Origin: Corynebacterium kalidii
GTDB lineage: Bacteria; Actinomycetota; Actinomycetes; Mycobacteriales; Mycobacteriaceae
Direction: 5' to 3'
DNA length: 64,000 nucleotides
Assembly: GCF_022869005.1 (NCBI RefSeq)
Contig: NZ_JALIEA010000017.1
Location: 62,001 to 126,000 of the forward strand
The notes under the pieces were generated by a model that was not told the origin of the DNA, searched no databases, and worked only from the letters and a program-made list of their open reading frames with translations. The translations under genes and the position numbers were made by a program. Below, in pieces: positions 21,901-29,858 of this stretch; positions within the stretch are counted from its first letter, which is position 1, and the number at the start of each line of letters is the position of its first letter.

Positions 21901-23967
21901 GACGACTCGGCGCACTGGACGACGGTCGCTTTCCCTGCCAGTCAGGGGCAGACGGTCGATGCAGCTGGTCAGCCGTGGGTCGCTGGCCTGGGCCAGGGCA
22001 TGTCGATCGGCATGTCCGGTGGACCGGCGTCCGGCGGGCAGAACGGCCACACCGCCGGCACCCTGTCAGCTGCGGGCAAGTACTCGGCGGTCAACGTCGA
22101 GTCCGGCGGCGCGAACTCCCGTGTGAAGTACGGAGCCGGGGACGCTGCAGGCGCTGACCACAGCCAGTTCAACTCCCAGTACCACCTGGCCATCGGTGCT
22201 GACGGTGACTTCGAAGCAGCTGGCGGGCCATCGCCGGAGCAGAAGAAGGGTTTCCTTCGCGACAAGGTGAAGGGCATCTTCGAGGAGATCCTGGGCCCGA
22301 TCAAGGACATGTTCGCGTCTGCGATCGGAGAGCCGCCGCCGGAGTGGCTGGGGATCCCCCCGAATGCAATGTCCTCGTCGAAGGACAAGATCGTCGACTT
22401 CGTCTTCGACAGGATCGAGGATCTGGGCAACCTCGTGGGGAAGACCTACGACGTTGCCAAGGAGATGGGCTCGACGCTCTTTGAGTGGGGCAAGAGTGGC
22501 GTGGGATGGGTCGGCGACAAGGTCGGTGGCCTGTTCCGTGACCAGGGCGGTTGGATCCCGAACGGGCTGTCCATTGTCCGGAATGAGACCGGCCGGCCAG
22601 AGGCCGTGCTGAACTGGGAGCAGGTCGAGGCCATCAAGGCCATGATCGACAACTTCGGCGTCGGGTACGCCCCGGTGGCGGAGGCGGAGAAGATCCTGCG
22701 GAACCCGACCGAGGGCGGCTCCACTCCGCAGGAGGCTGTGCAGGGCGGCACCCAGGTCGCCCAGCACGTGTTCGCCCAGGAGATGGGCGACAAGTCTGCC
22801 CTGGAGCACGCCACGGACGCGGTGTTCGACTTCTTCGGGATGGGCGACAGCCTGACGAAGAAGCTGCTCACCACCCCGGCGGATGAGCTTGCGCCGCTGC
22901 CGGACTGGTACACCAAGGACCAGGGCGGTGACACGGAGTCCCCGGCGACGGAGACATCGACCTCATCTGCCGATGTTTCGGGCGCCGGTGTGGTCATGGA
23001 GGATGTGTCCTCCTCGACCTCGGATGACATCTCAGTGACCGCTGAGATGCCGGACGACTACGTGGCGAATCCTGTGCCGACGGTCGCAGGGCAGTCAGAG
23101 TCGCTGGTGGTGGATCTCGATGAGATTGACCCGGACCGGCACAAGACGCCGGAGGGCGGACCCGAGGGATACGTGTACGGCATCGTGCAGTCGGCCCTGG
23201 ACCATGGTCTGCCGGCGTCCGGGGCGAGGATCGGCGTCGCAACTGCTCTGGTGGAGGCGGGCGACCCGCTGCAGATGTGGGCGAACCACGCGGTCCCGGA
23301 GTCGCTGAACTACCCGCACGACGCGGTCGGTTCGGATCACGATTCTGTCGGCTTGTTCCAGCAGCGGGACAACGGCGCGTGGGGCACCGTTGCGCAGAGG
23401 ATGGATCCGTACGAGAGTGCGGGCCTGTTCTTCGATGCGATGCTGCAGAAATTCCCGGATTGGGAGTCGATGGACCCCGGTGCGGTGGCGCAGGGTGTGC
23501 AGGTCAGTGCTTTCCCCGACCGGTACGCCACGAAGATGGGCCGCGCCGAGGAACTCGTCGCCGAGGCCGGACTGTATGACAACGGCGGCACCATCCCGGA
23601 TGGCGCCCTGGCCGTGAATCTGTCCGGATCCCCCGAGCATGTCTTCACGGACCGTGCGATGGAGGATTTCGTGGATTCCTCGGACTCCATGAAGGACGCC
23701 GCGGAGGACCTGTCCCATGTCGCCGACATGTCCACTCCGGACATGGCGGCACCGGTGATCGCCGCCCCTGAGGTCGACGCACCGTCCTCAGAGGACGGCC
23801 AGTCCGAAGCCGGGGAGATCACATTGGTGATCAACCTTGACGGGGAGAAGATCCTCGAGAAGCGCGTCGACGCTGTCGAGGGCCGGGTGGAGGTCAACGA
23901 GAAGGACATCCGGAAGATGAAAACCGCACGTCGCGCAGTGGATGCCGGCGTGACGCTTCTGAGCTAG
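18970..23967 (+). CDS. Tape measure protein with NlpC/P60-like and lytic transglycosylase-like domains
   Basis: This 1,665-residue protein sets tail length. Residues about 20-170 are coiled coil; about 175-470 are the TP901-type core (LSVMETVPAMDGGMAQISET). Two membrane helices lie near 496-520 and 538-562. Trp-rich repeats follow (about 560-800; WNGLIKPAWDAL, WDNIIKPAWDAV). Residues about 935-1075 look like an NlpC/P60 peptidase with Cys963 in ADCSGYM and NGHTAG. Residues about 1385-1535 resemble a lytic transglycosylase (Glu1429 in ATALVEAGD, then GSDHDSVGLFQQR). The enzymes probably open the host wall at infection. Confidence 0.93.
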   Translation: MAEASGYAVLPVTVSLKGVTGQLNKALVGPSEKAAKKSSGAIAKSMEDGVKKASKAVDSASKAQVAARDKATDAAEKTALMEQRLAEVLEKHEAGSAKGIKAANDLEKARRDQARADGAAEKATADLEKAQGELETATADASSGIAEQARAMEEAEDRSKKFSKALDGAALAIGGMALGATGALVKLGTDFDEAFRTIRTGTGATGEAFEGLKDSALSVMETVPAMDGGMAQISETLADLNTRLGLTDEPLETMTGQMVALSNMGVDADINAVSQAMNGFGIEAKDMPDALDELFQVSQATGLSITELANSAAKSGPQLRGFGFSMQDSAALVGQMDKAGIDADGTLNRLSRAMSTFAEEGRDAPEALKETITEIDSFIESGDEAAAMNLATDLFGTRGAAQFVDAVKSGTLSVDDFMAATGATTDTILGVSEETRTMGESFQLLKQKGETALQPIASQLVDALIPAIETGAQKLEDFMGWIEDNEGLVKGLAVGVGVAAAAFVTWRGAVAAITLGQKAFATATALSTGGIKAMNAAMKANVIGLIATAVAGLVAGLVWFFTQTETGQRIWSGFMDVLKGAWEWLKDTFTPVFEWLGGVISSVWEGIKSGWDTLWQGIQTAWNSFLKPVFDAIWTVASTTIGIIGTVILAPLLLAWQAMSTGIQAAWNGLIKPAWDALAAAGQWLWNTVLKPVFGFIKQGWDNLSNAIQAAWDNIIKPAWDAVGNALQALWDNVVSPVIGFIQDRWDDMGNGIRIIYDSVISPAFDALKNGLQKVKDFFGTVVDGIKGVWEKLRGILAKPINFMINTVYNGGILKAWNTIAGFIPGLNKADELSGIPEHATGGAIRGPGTGTSDDVLMWGSNGEHMLTAKEVEALGGQQAVYTMRALIDDGKTFTVSADGGIFVSGTDQADNGPMVPVLPAYKDGGEIRPAWEDKVARGHEWAKKQDNKPYLAGNQFPAGADCSGYMSALAGVILNGDDSAHWTTVAFPASQGQTVDAAGQPWVAGLGQGMSIGMSGGPASGGQNGHTAGTLSAAGKYSAVNVESGGANSRVKYGAGDAAGADHSQFNSQYHLAIGADGDFEAAGGPSPEQKKGFLRDKVKGIFEEILGPIKDMFASAIGEPPPEWLGIPPNAMSSSKDKIVDFVFDRIEDLGNLVGKTYDVAKEMGSTLFEWGKSGVGWVGDKVGGLFRDQGGWIPNGLSIVRNETGRPEAVLNWEQVEAIKAMIDNFGVGYAPVAEAEKILRNPTEGGSTPQEAVQGGTQVAQHVFAQEMGDKSALEHATDAVFDFFGMGDSLTKKLLTTPADELAPLPDWYTKDQGGDTESPATETSTSSADVSGAGVVMEDVSSSTSDDISVTAEMPDDYVANPVPTVAGQSESLVVDLDEIDPDRHKTPEGGPEGYVYGIVQSALDHGLPASGARIGVATALVEAGDPLQMWANHAVPESLNYPHDAVGSDHDSVGLFQQRDNGAWGTVAQRMDPYESAGLFFDAMLQKFPDWESMDPGAVAQGVQVSAFPDRYATKMGRAEELVAEAGLYDNGGTIPDGALAVNLSGSPEHVFTDRAMEDFVDSSDSMKDAAEDLSHVADMSTPDMAAPVIAAPEVDAPSSEDGQSEAGEITLVINLDGEKILEKRVDAVEGRVEVNEKDIRKMKTARRAVDAGVTLLS

Positions 23968-23980
23968 GAGGTGATGGCCG

Positions 23981-24766
23981 GTGGCGGAGCCGATGCAGAT
24001 CTCCCTGACCGACAGGTGGGGGATTCAGTGGGCGCTGTCTGACACGGCGCCGGGCCGGAAGGGCGTGTCCCTGATGGGCCCGGTGGGCCTGGCGTCACCT
24101 ATCCAGGTGACTGCCCGGCAGACGACTTCCCAGGTCGGGGTGTCTCCGATGTCATGGAAGGCAGGGCAGATGGAGGCGTCGTGGTCGCTGCGTCTACACA
24201 GTGAGGGCGGCGTTGACCTGCGAGAGTCGTTCTACATGCTCATCCGAGGGGTGACCCCGCTGGTGGCGTCGACGTTGCGGGTGACACACCCCGGTCGGGG
24301 GACGTTGACGTGCCCGATCGTGCGGACGTCGGAGCCGGTGGACCCGGAGCAGGCGCCGGATTCGGTCCGGATGCCGTGGCTGGACATCGATTTCGACGTG
24401 ACGTCGTATCAGGGCTGCTGGCACGGCGAGACGATCACCCACCGTGGGGTGTCGACGCTCAGCAATACGGGCGACCTCGACTCGTGGCCGGTTGTGGAGT
24501 GGTCGGGCGCTGGCGCGTCGGTCACTGCCCCGGGCATCGGGAAGGTCATCCTGCCGGATACGGGCGGGCGCACCGCGGTCCTGGAGACCGACCCGGCTTT
24601 CGCGTCCCGTGTCACGGTCGACGGGGTGGATGCCCCCGACTTGTGGCGCGGCATGCGCGGCCGTCTCTTCCCCCTACCCGTGAGCGCCCACTCCACCACC
24701 CGATGGACCTTCGACGGGTGCGTGGGGCGTCTGACCTCACGGCATTCGCACATGTGGAGGTGGTGA
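23981..24766 (+). CDS. Distal tail protein
   Basis: A 261-residue protein right after the tape measure, where distal tail (Dit) proteins are encoded. It has an N-terminal beta-rich half (QISLTDRWGIQWALS) and a C-terminal galectin-like half (WPVVEWSGAGASVTAPGIGK, VLETDP). It forms the hub to which baseplate and fibres attach. GTG 23981 is used because TAGGAGGTG precedes it by 9 bases; an ATG at 23974 is out of frame. Confidence 0.8.
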   Translation: MAEPMQISLTDRWGIQWALSDTAPGRKGVSLMGPVGLASPIQVTARQTTSQVGVSPMSWKAGQMEASWSLRLHSEGGVDLRESFYMLIRGVTPLVASTLRVTHPGRGTLTCPIVRTSEPVDPEQAPDSVRMPWLDIDFDVTSYQGCWHGETITHRGVSTLSNTGDLDSWPVVEWSGAGASVTAPGIGKVILPDTGGRTAVLETDPAFASRVTVDGVDAPDLWRGMRGRLFPLPVSAHSTTRWTFDGCVGRLTSRHSHMWRW

Positions 24767-24767
24767 C

Positions 24768-26402
24768 ATGACGGCAGGTGTCCTCTCCGGCACGGAGATC
24801 CTGCAGGCCGCGGATTTCGATTGGGAGTCGTGGCAGGCTGCTCGTCGAGCGGAGCACGCACTCGGCGCCCGGACGATCTGGCTGGCTGACAATCACATGA
24901 CGCCGGTGTGCTCCCTGTCGGGGTTCCTGCAGGGGTCCTACGGCGACAAGGCCAACGCTGCCGGATCCATCGAGCTCACCCTGCCTGGCGACCACCCGGC
25001 TGTACCGACGCTGCTCATAGCTGACGGGGACGGCGCGACCGACCCGAATGCGCTGCTGACGCAGTGGTACTGGATCATCGTGGAGACCGCGCACTACCGG
25101 GTGACGTACCGTCTGGCGGAGCTGGAGCTGATCCAGACCGACACCGTCTCATCGGTGACAGTGCTGGGTGAGGGCCTGTGGGAGCACCTGAATCACCTGC
25201 CCCTGTGGGCGAATCCGGGTAGTGCGCTGGCCGTCCAGCTCAAGTACGCCGACATCCGATTTGGCGACTCGCTGCGGGTGGTCAAGGGGTTCATGCAGGC
25301 GAACCTTGCCGGCCAGTTTCAGCGGTCGGTGCTGGGGTCGTGGGACATGTGGTCCCCGTCGACGTGGGCGAAGATCCGCGAGCAGGATTGGCCGATCATG
25401 GTCAATCCGATCCACGAGTCCCTGACCACCGAATGGACCGTCCTGGACTCGCGTTTCAACATGGCCGGCGAGACCTTCGCCTCCACACTGGACGCTGCGG
25501 GCCTGCTGGTCACCCTGGACCTGTGGCTGCCCGGCGATGAGCAGCCCGCACCGTCGCATGTCACGCTGACGAAGCCGACGATCTGGATCGACGTGAAGCC
25601 CCGTGCCTTCGACTCGTCGTCGACGGGCCGGCCGACGGACATCATCCGCGGCATCCGGGCGACGATCTCCGGCGACCAGACGACCAAGGCGCTCGTCCTC
25701 GACGACGAGTGGTTCAACGGTGAGAATCCGCACGCGTGGTGTGTGTGGTCGGCGGACCACATGCATGGCACGGAGCACCGGCTGATCGTCCGGAAGTCGA
25801 CCGACTCGCATGTGATCGTCGGCGGGCGATCGCCGCAGATCGTCAATAGCCTTATCGCCGCAGGTAGTAATGCCCTGTGGCAGGGGATCGGTGCCGGCGT
25901 CGGCATGCTCTTCCCACCGCTGGCGCCGCTCGCTGTCGCGGCCGGTGCCTTCCTCGGGCACGTCCAGGGCGAGCTGCTCAAGGACAAACTATTCGCGTGG
26001 GCGCAGTACAGCAGCGCTGCGCGGGCGGCCGCACACGGGCCGTACCGCTACCGTGGCATCGTCACCCCTGGCGACGGATTCAGCCTATCGAGTCTGCAGG
26101 CGGGCTTCACCGGCCTGCAGTCCACGCAGGGATCCATCGGCACCGAATTCACCGTCGGGGACGGACAGCCGTACGTCCTCGGCCGGGACTACCTCGCCGG
26201 CGACCAAGCGGGCGTCATCTCCCACGACATCGTCTTCGCCACTTACGTCGCCGAGTGGGACGTGACCGTCACTCCGGACGGGGACGACGTGTCTCTCGGT
26301 CTGGGTGATCCGCGGCTACGCGAGGACCCGGCCCGGTCGCTGGAGCGCAGCGTGAAGACCTTGTCGTCGGCCATTGATCGGGTGAAGACAGCCATACCGT
26401 AA
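24768..26402 (+). CDS. Tail protein, Gp37-like (baseplate/hub)
   Basis: A 544-residue protein of the ReqiPepy6 Gp37-like family, seen in Rhodococcus and related phages. It begins VLSGTEILQAADFDWESWQA, has FLQGSYGDKANAAGSIELTL (hub-like strands), a central region with MFNM-like helix and a Gly/Ala-rich hydrophobic segment (about 365-402, GIGAGVGMLFPPLAPLAVAA), and ends in a DPRLREDPARSLERSVK helix. It is the second baseplate protein, probably the tail-associated hub. Confidence 0.8.
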   Translation: MTAGVLSGTEILQAADFDWESWQAARRAEHALGARTIWLADNHMTPVCSLSGFLQGSYGDKANAAGSIELTLPGDHPAVPTLLIADGDGATDPNALLTQWYWIIVETAHYRVTYRLAELELIQTDTVSSVTVLGEGLWEHLNHLPLWANPGSALAVQLKYADIRFGDSLRVVKGFMQANLAGQFQRSVLGSWDMWSPSTWAKIREQDWPIMVNPIHESLTTEWTVLDSRFNMAGETFASTLDAAGLLVTLDLWLPGDEQPAPSHVTLTKPTIWIDVKPRAFDSSSTGRPTDIIRGIRATISGDQTTKALVLDDEWFNGENPHAWCVWSADHMHGTEHRLIVRKSTDSHVIVGGRSPQIVNSLIAAGSNALWQGIGAGVGMLFPPLAPLAVAAGAFLGHVQGELLKDKLFAWAQYSSAARAAAHGPYRYRGIVTPGDGFSLSSLQAGFTGLQSTQGSIGTEFTVGDGQPYVLGRDYLAGDQAGVISHDIVFATYVAEWDVTVTPDGDDVSLGLGDPRLREDPARSLERSVKTLSSAIDRVKTAIP

Positions 26403-26422
26403 CCCTCAGGAGGAATGTCACT

Positions 26423-26959
26423 GTGACGAATCGTCAGATGCAGTTCATGTTCGAGAATGAGCCTCCTGAGGGGGTGCATCCGCTTGCCCCGCTGTTCCTC
26501 CATCCGCTGGGGATGAAGTTCACCCCAGAGATGATGAACGAGCTCGCGACGCACATCTTCGACATGTGCGGGGCGAAACTCTACGACGTCGCGCCGACAT
26601 CGGTGGAGTACTTCCGGGACTGGAAGGACGACCGGGAGATCGACGAGGTCGTGCCGGGGTCGGAGTACACCGCGGCGTGGTCGGAGCAGCTGCCCCCAGG
26701 AATCAGTCTGTGTCCGCGGACCGGGCGGATGGTCGGGACGCTGCCGCGGGGTCAGTACCGGTGGACGGTGCGTCTCGGTCCGCAGCTGCGGTATGACGCG
26801 CTCGGCGGGTCCGGGTCGCCTCATGAGGACGGCCGGTGGATCGGTGCGCTAGAGGAGCGGGAGCCGGTCGCTGCCCCGACGGTGGACGTCCATGCGCTGA
26901 CCCCGGAGCAGCGGGCGGCGCTGCGCGCCGACCTGGCGTCGATGGACGAGGAGGACTGA
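26423..26959 (+). CDS. Minor tail protein of unknown role
   Basis: A 178-residue protein in the minor tail cluster. It starts at GTG 26423 because the ATG at 26415 meets a stop after three codons; a CAGGAGGAA site supports it. Segments such as HPLAPLFLHPLGMKFTPEM and PPGISLCPRTGRMVGTLPRG (resembling an Ig/cadherin-type putative-Ig turn) suggest a baseplate accessory. Confidence 0.6.
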   Translation: MTNRQMQFMFENEPPEGVHPLAPLFLHPLGMKFTPEMMNELATHIFDMCGAKLYDVAPTSVEYFRDWKDDREIDEVVPGSEYTAAWSEQLPPGISLCPRTGRMVGTLPRGQYRWTVRLGPQLRYDALGGSGSPHEDGRWIGALEEREPVAAPTVDVHALTPEQRAALRADLASMDEED

Positions 26960-26960
26960 G

Positions 26961-27746
26961 ATGGGTATCTCACCGGACCAGTATCAGCCCGCGTGGGACG
27001 GCTCACCGCAGGACATCGGCGCGCTGTCTCGTGCCGGCGGGGATCTGGGTGGTGGTCTGGCGGGGTCGATGCAGGACACCGTCGGCGGGATCGCCGAGGG
27101 TCTGATGAATGGCCTGCGCGGGATCCTCACCGGCGGCCCGTTCGCCCCCGCGGAGGAGGCGGGCGAGGAGTTCCGTAATGGTCAGCTGGACTTGAATGAT
27201 CGAATTGACCTTTTATTCGGAATCAGCGGCTACGGATTCTCGTATATGTCGAAAAATATTAACGCGCAGTGGTCGCTGAATAGTACCCGACGAATGCCGT
27301 TCGATAAGCAGCTCGGCCCGGCGAAAAATACCCACATCACCGAAGATGGCAGACTGTCGCTCGACGGTGCAGGCGCGTGGCTGATCCTGGTGAAAGCGCA
27401 TGCCCGGGGGACCGGTTTTACCGGCAGTGCGGAAATTAGTATGACGACCCGGGTTCGCAGGCCTAACGGAGATCTCTACCATCAGACCACCGATAATGTG
27501 AGCACTTTCATGGACACCGGAATCGTGAATCACGTGCGCGGCCCCGCCACCATCCTCGCGGTTTTCCCGGTCGTCGTCGACGAGCCGGGTTGCACGGTGG
27601 AGGCGGAGACGTGGACCGGGGCGTGGCGCTGGTGGGACGGCGGTACGCGCTACTCGATGATGGCCGCGATCCGGCACTCCACGGACACGGAGAATCGCGG
27701 CGACGAGACGGTGCCCGACGAGACAGAGAGCGAGGCAGGCCAATGA
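26961..27746 (+). CDS. Minor tail protein with an AT-rich module
   Basis: A 261-residue protein. The first about 70 residues are Gly-rich and helical (GGDLGGGLAGSMQDTVGG); then a beta-rich domain follows, starting DLNDRIDLLFGISGYGFSYM, in a stretch (about 27,185-27,500) with many more A and T than the neighbours. Such mosaic stretches indicate module exchange between phages, often at host-contact proteins. The end overlaps the next gene by ATGA. Confidence 0.65.
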   Translation: MGISPDQYQPAWDGSPQDIGALSRAGGDLGGGLAGSMQDTVGGIAEGLMNGLRGILTGGPFAPAEEAGEEFRNGQLDLNDRIDLLFGISGYGFSYMSKNINAQWSLNSTRRMPFDKQLGPAKNTHITEDGRLSLDGAGAWLILVKAHARGTGFTGSAEISMTTRVRRPNGDLYHQTTDNVSTFMDTGIVNHVRGPATILAVFPVVVDEPGCTVEAETWTGAWRWWDGGTRYSMMAAIRHSTDTENRGDETVPDETESEAGQ

Positions 27747-29497
27747 CGGTGCTGTACGGACATCTGCAGGATGTCATGGGGACGGCCTTCGACCAGCAGG
27801 GTACGGCGGTGGTGATCTCGGCGACGCAGGCTCGCCCGGCGATGCACTCCGACGCGCTGACGCTGGTGGAGCTGGCGCGGATCCCGATGGAGGACTCCGG
27901 CGGGCATTTCGAGACCGAGGAGCTGGACCCGGGCCCGGTGATCGTGATGCTGGAGGGTGGGGTGTCCCATGGTCAGCAGTGGGAGATCGGCATCCCGGAT
28001 GACGGGGAGCGGTGGAATCTGGCTGACCTGATCGGTGAGCAGGTGGAGTGGGAGCCGATCGTGGTGGCTCGTGCTGAGGCGGCCGCCCGGGAGTCTCGTC
28101 AGTACGCCGAGCAGGCGGAGGCACTGTACGGGGATCTGGACGCGGTGAGCACGGCGCGGGACGACTCGGTGTCGGCGGCCGGCGCGGCTGATGTCTCGCA
28201 GAAGGCCGCGGCGACGTCGGAGACCAACTCGGCCGGTCATGAGGAGCGTGCCCGGGCGGAGGCTGATCGGTCTGCTGGTCAGGCTCGTGCGTCGGCGGAC
28301 AGTGCGGGGGATGCGTCGGCGTCGGCGGTGGCTGCCGCGGAGTCCGAGGATGAGGCGGGTAAAGCCCAGGTCGCGTCGGCTGGTCATGAGGAGGCGGCCC
28401 GCGGCTACTCCGTGGCCGCCGGTGAGCACGCTACGACGGCTGATGGTCATCGGCTGGCGTCCGCGACATCCGAGGCGAACGCAGCGACGTCGGAGACGAA
28501 CGCTGATGCGGCCGCGACCCGTGCCGAGGAGGCTGCGGCCACTGCCGATCAGACTGTCGGGGATGCGGTCGTCGAGGTCACCGCGGTGACTGACGGTCAT
28601 CGGCAGGCTGCGGAGACCGCGGCTGGGGAGGCCCGGTCGTCGGCGACGGAGGGCCGTGGCTACCGCGATGATGCCCGGCAGGCCGCGGCCCAGGCCGAGG
28701 ACATCGCGATGGGGGATCTCCCGTCGGCGTCGGAGACGACCCGTGGCCTACTCACGATGACCGGCGATCTGGCCGGTAGCGGCGATGATCCCCGGGTGCC
28801 AGCACTGGCGCTGGCGGCGCCGGGGGCGAGCGTGCAGGTCGTACCCCCGGCACCGGGGTGGGCCAATGCAGTCGCTGATGCAGCGACGACCCCGACCGGA
28901 TGGGATTTCGATGGTGAGTGGCTGACCCCGCCCCGCTGGGTGGGGCTGGTGCACGTCACCGTGGAGTGGTGTGGTGGCTCGTCGGTGGTGCTGCGGGGCC
29001 GGCGCCCGGATGGCACGGCGGTGACCCTGGCGACAGTGCCCGCCGGTACCCCGGAGACGCACCGGCAGGTCGCGACGGTGGTGGACCTGGATACCCACCC
29101 GTCGCTGGCGATCGGTGCGGAGTGGACCGCGAAGGACGTCGAGGCCGTGTGTACCGCAAGCCTGGTGGTGCAGGTGCTGCCGGCCCATGAGCACACTCGG
29201 GCGGATCTGCCGTGGTGGGACGAGGTGATGTCCCAGTATGTGCGTGGGGATGATGCCCGCCTGTCGGACCCTCGCTCACCGACGGCGCATGAGCACCCCA
29301 CCGGTCAGGTGACGGGGCTGGATGTTGCCCTGGCGGAGCGTCCGACGCGGGCGGAGGTGCAGGCGCGTCCGGCGATGTGGATCTGGGACGGGCTCACCGA
29401 GTGGGTCGCCCCGGCCGGGGCGGTCGCGACGGACACTGTCCTGAATCTCGACACCGGCGAGCTGCACACGATCGAGGAGGTGACCGGCGATGAGTGA
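27743..29497 (+). CDS. Tail fibre with a long Ala-rich coiled coil
   Basis: A 584-residue protein. The N-terminal about 110 residues attach to the baseplate (VLYGHLQDVMGTAFDQQGT); residues about 111-330 are an Ala/Glu/Ser coiled coil with repeats such as AATSETNA and AAAESEDEAGKAQV; then a beta-rich domain (about 355-500) and a final VRGDDARLSDPRSPTAHEHP motif typical of fibre ends. It is probably the main host-contact fibre. Overlaps the next gene by 8 bases. Confidence 0.8.
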   Translation: MTVLYGHLQDVMGTAFDQQGTAVVISATQARPAMHSDALTLVELARIPMEDSGGHFETEELDPGPVIVMLEGGVSHGQQWEIGIPDDGERWNLADLIGEQVEWEPIVVARAEAAARESRQYAEQAEALYGDLDAVSTARDDSVSAAGAADVSQKAAATSETNSAGHEERARAEADRSAGQARASADSAGDASASAVAAAESEDEAGKAQVASAGHEEAARGYSVAAGEHATTADGHRLASATSEANAATSETNADAAATRAEEAAATADQTVGDAVVEVTAVTDGHRQAAETAAGEARSSATEGRGYRDDARQAAAQAEDIAMGDLPSASETTRGLLTMTGDLAGSGDDPRVPALALAAPGASVQVVPPAPGWANAVADAATTPTGWDFDGEWLTPPRWVGLVHVTVEWCGGSSVVLRGRRPDGTAVTLATVPAGTPETHRQVATVVDLDTHPSLAIGAEWTAKDVEAVCTASLVVQVLPAHEHTRADLPWWDEVMSQYVRGDDARLSDPRSPTAHEHPTGQVTGLDVALAERPTRAEVQARPAMWIWDGLTEWVAPAGAVATDTVLNLDTGELHTIEEVTGDE

Positions 29498-29810
29498 TCT
29501 CGTCCTCGGCCCGGTGATCGGCAAGCTCGGCGGTGCCGCGGACCCGGTGCCGATCCCGCTGACCCCGGGTGTCGGAGACCGCACCGCGAGCCTGCCGGAC
29601 GGGGAGTGGTTGCTGATCGTCCGCGCCACTCGCACCAGTGTCGGCAGCTCCCGCCTGACGATCCGTGCAGGCGGCGAGCCCGTCGCTGAGCTGGGGCTGT
29701 CGGGGCACGCGATGCTCGCTGTCCGCCACGTCTCCGGCGACGTCACCCTGGATGGCTCCGGCGTCGTGACCTTCACCGACGCCGTCGCCTTCCCCGACCC
29801 GACTTCTTAG
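29490..29810 (+). CDS. Small fibre-associated protein
   Basis: A 106-residue beta-rich protein (VLGPVIGKLGGAADPVPIPL, EWLLIVRATRTSVGSSRLTI, DGSGVVTFTDAV), encoded right after the fibre and before the lysin. It could be a fibre tip, chaperone or decoration protein. No family is recognised. Confidence 0.6.
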   Translation: MSDLVLGPVIGKLGGAADPVPIPLTPGVGDRTASLPDGEWLLIVRATRTSVGSSRLTIRAGGEPVAELGLSGHAMLAVRHVSGDVTLDGSGVVTFTDAVAFPDPTS

Positions 29811-29812
29811 AC

Positions 29813-29850
29813 CTGGACCTTCCGGGTCACTTCTCATGCCCTGAAAGGGG
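29813..29850 (+). promoter_or_regulatory. Stem-loop and leader before the endolysin gene
   Basis: GACCTGG-ACCTT-CCGGGTC (about 29,811-29,829) forms a small hairpin, followed by ACTTCTCATGCCC and GAAAGGGG ribosome site. It again resembles the recurring stem-loop plus CTCATGCC leader. Confidence 0.4.
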
Positions 29851-29858
29851 TGATGCTG

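Noticed and set aside
23974-24766. ATG 23974 as start of the distal tail protein
   Set aside because: It is out of frame with the gene; GTG 23981 has the correct frame and spacing to the ribosome site.
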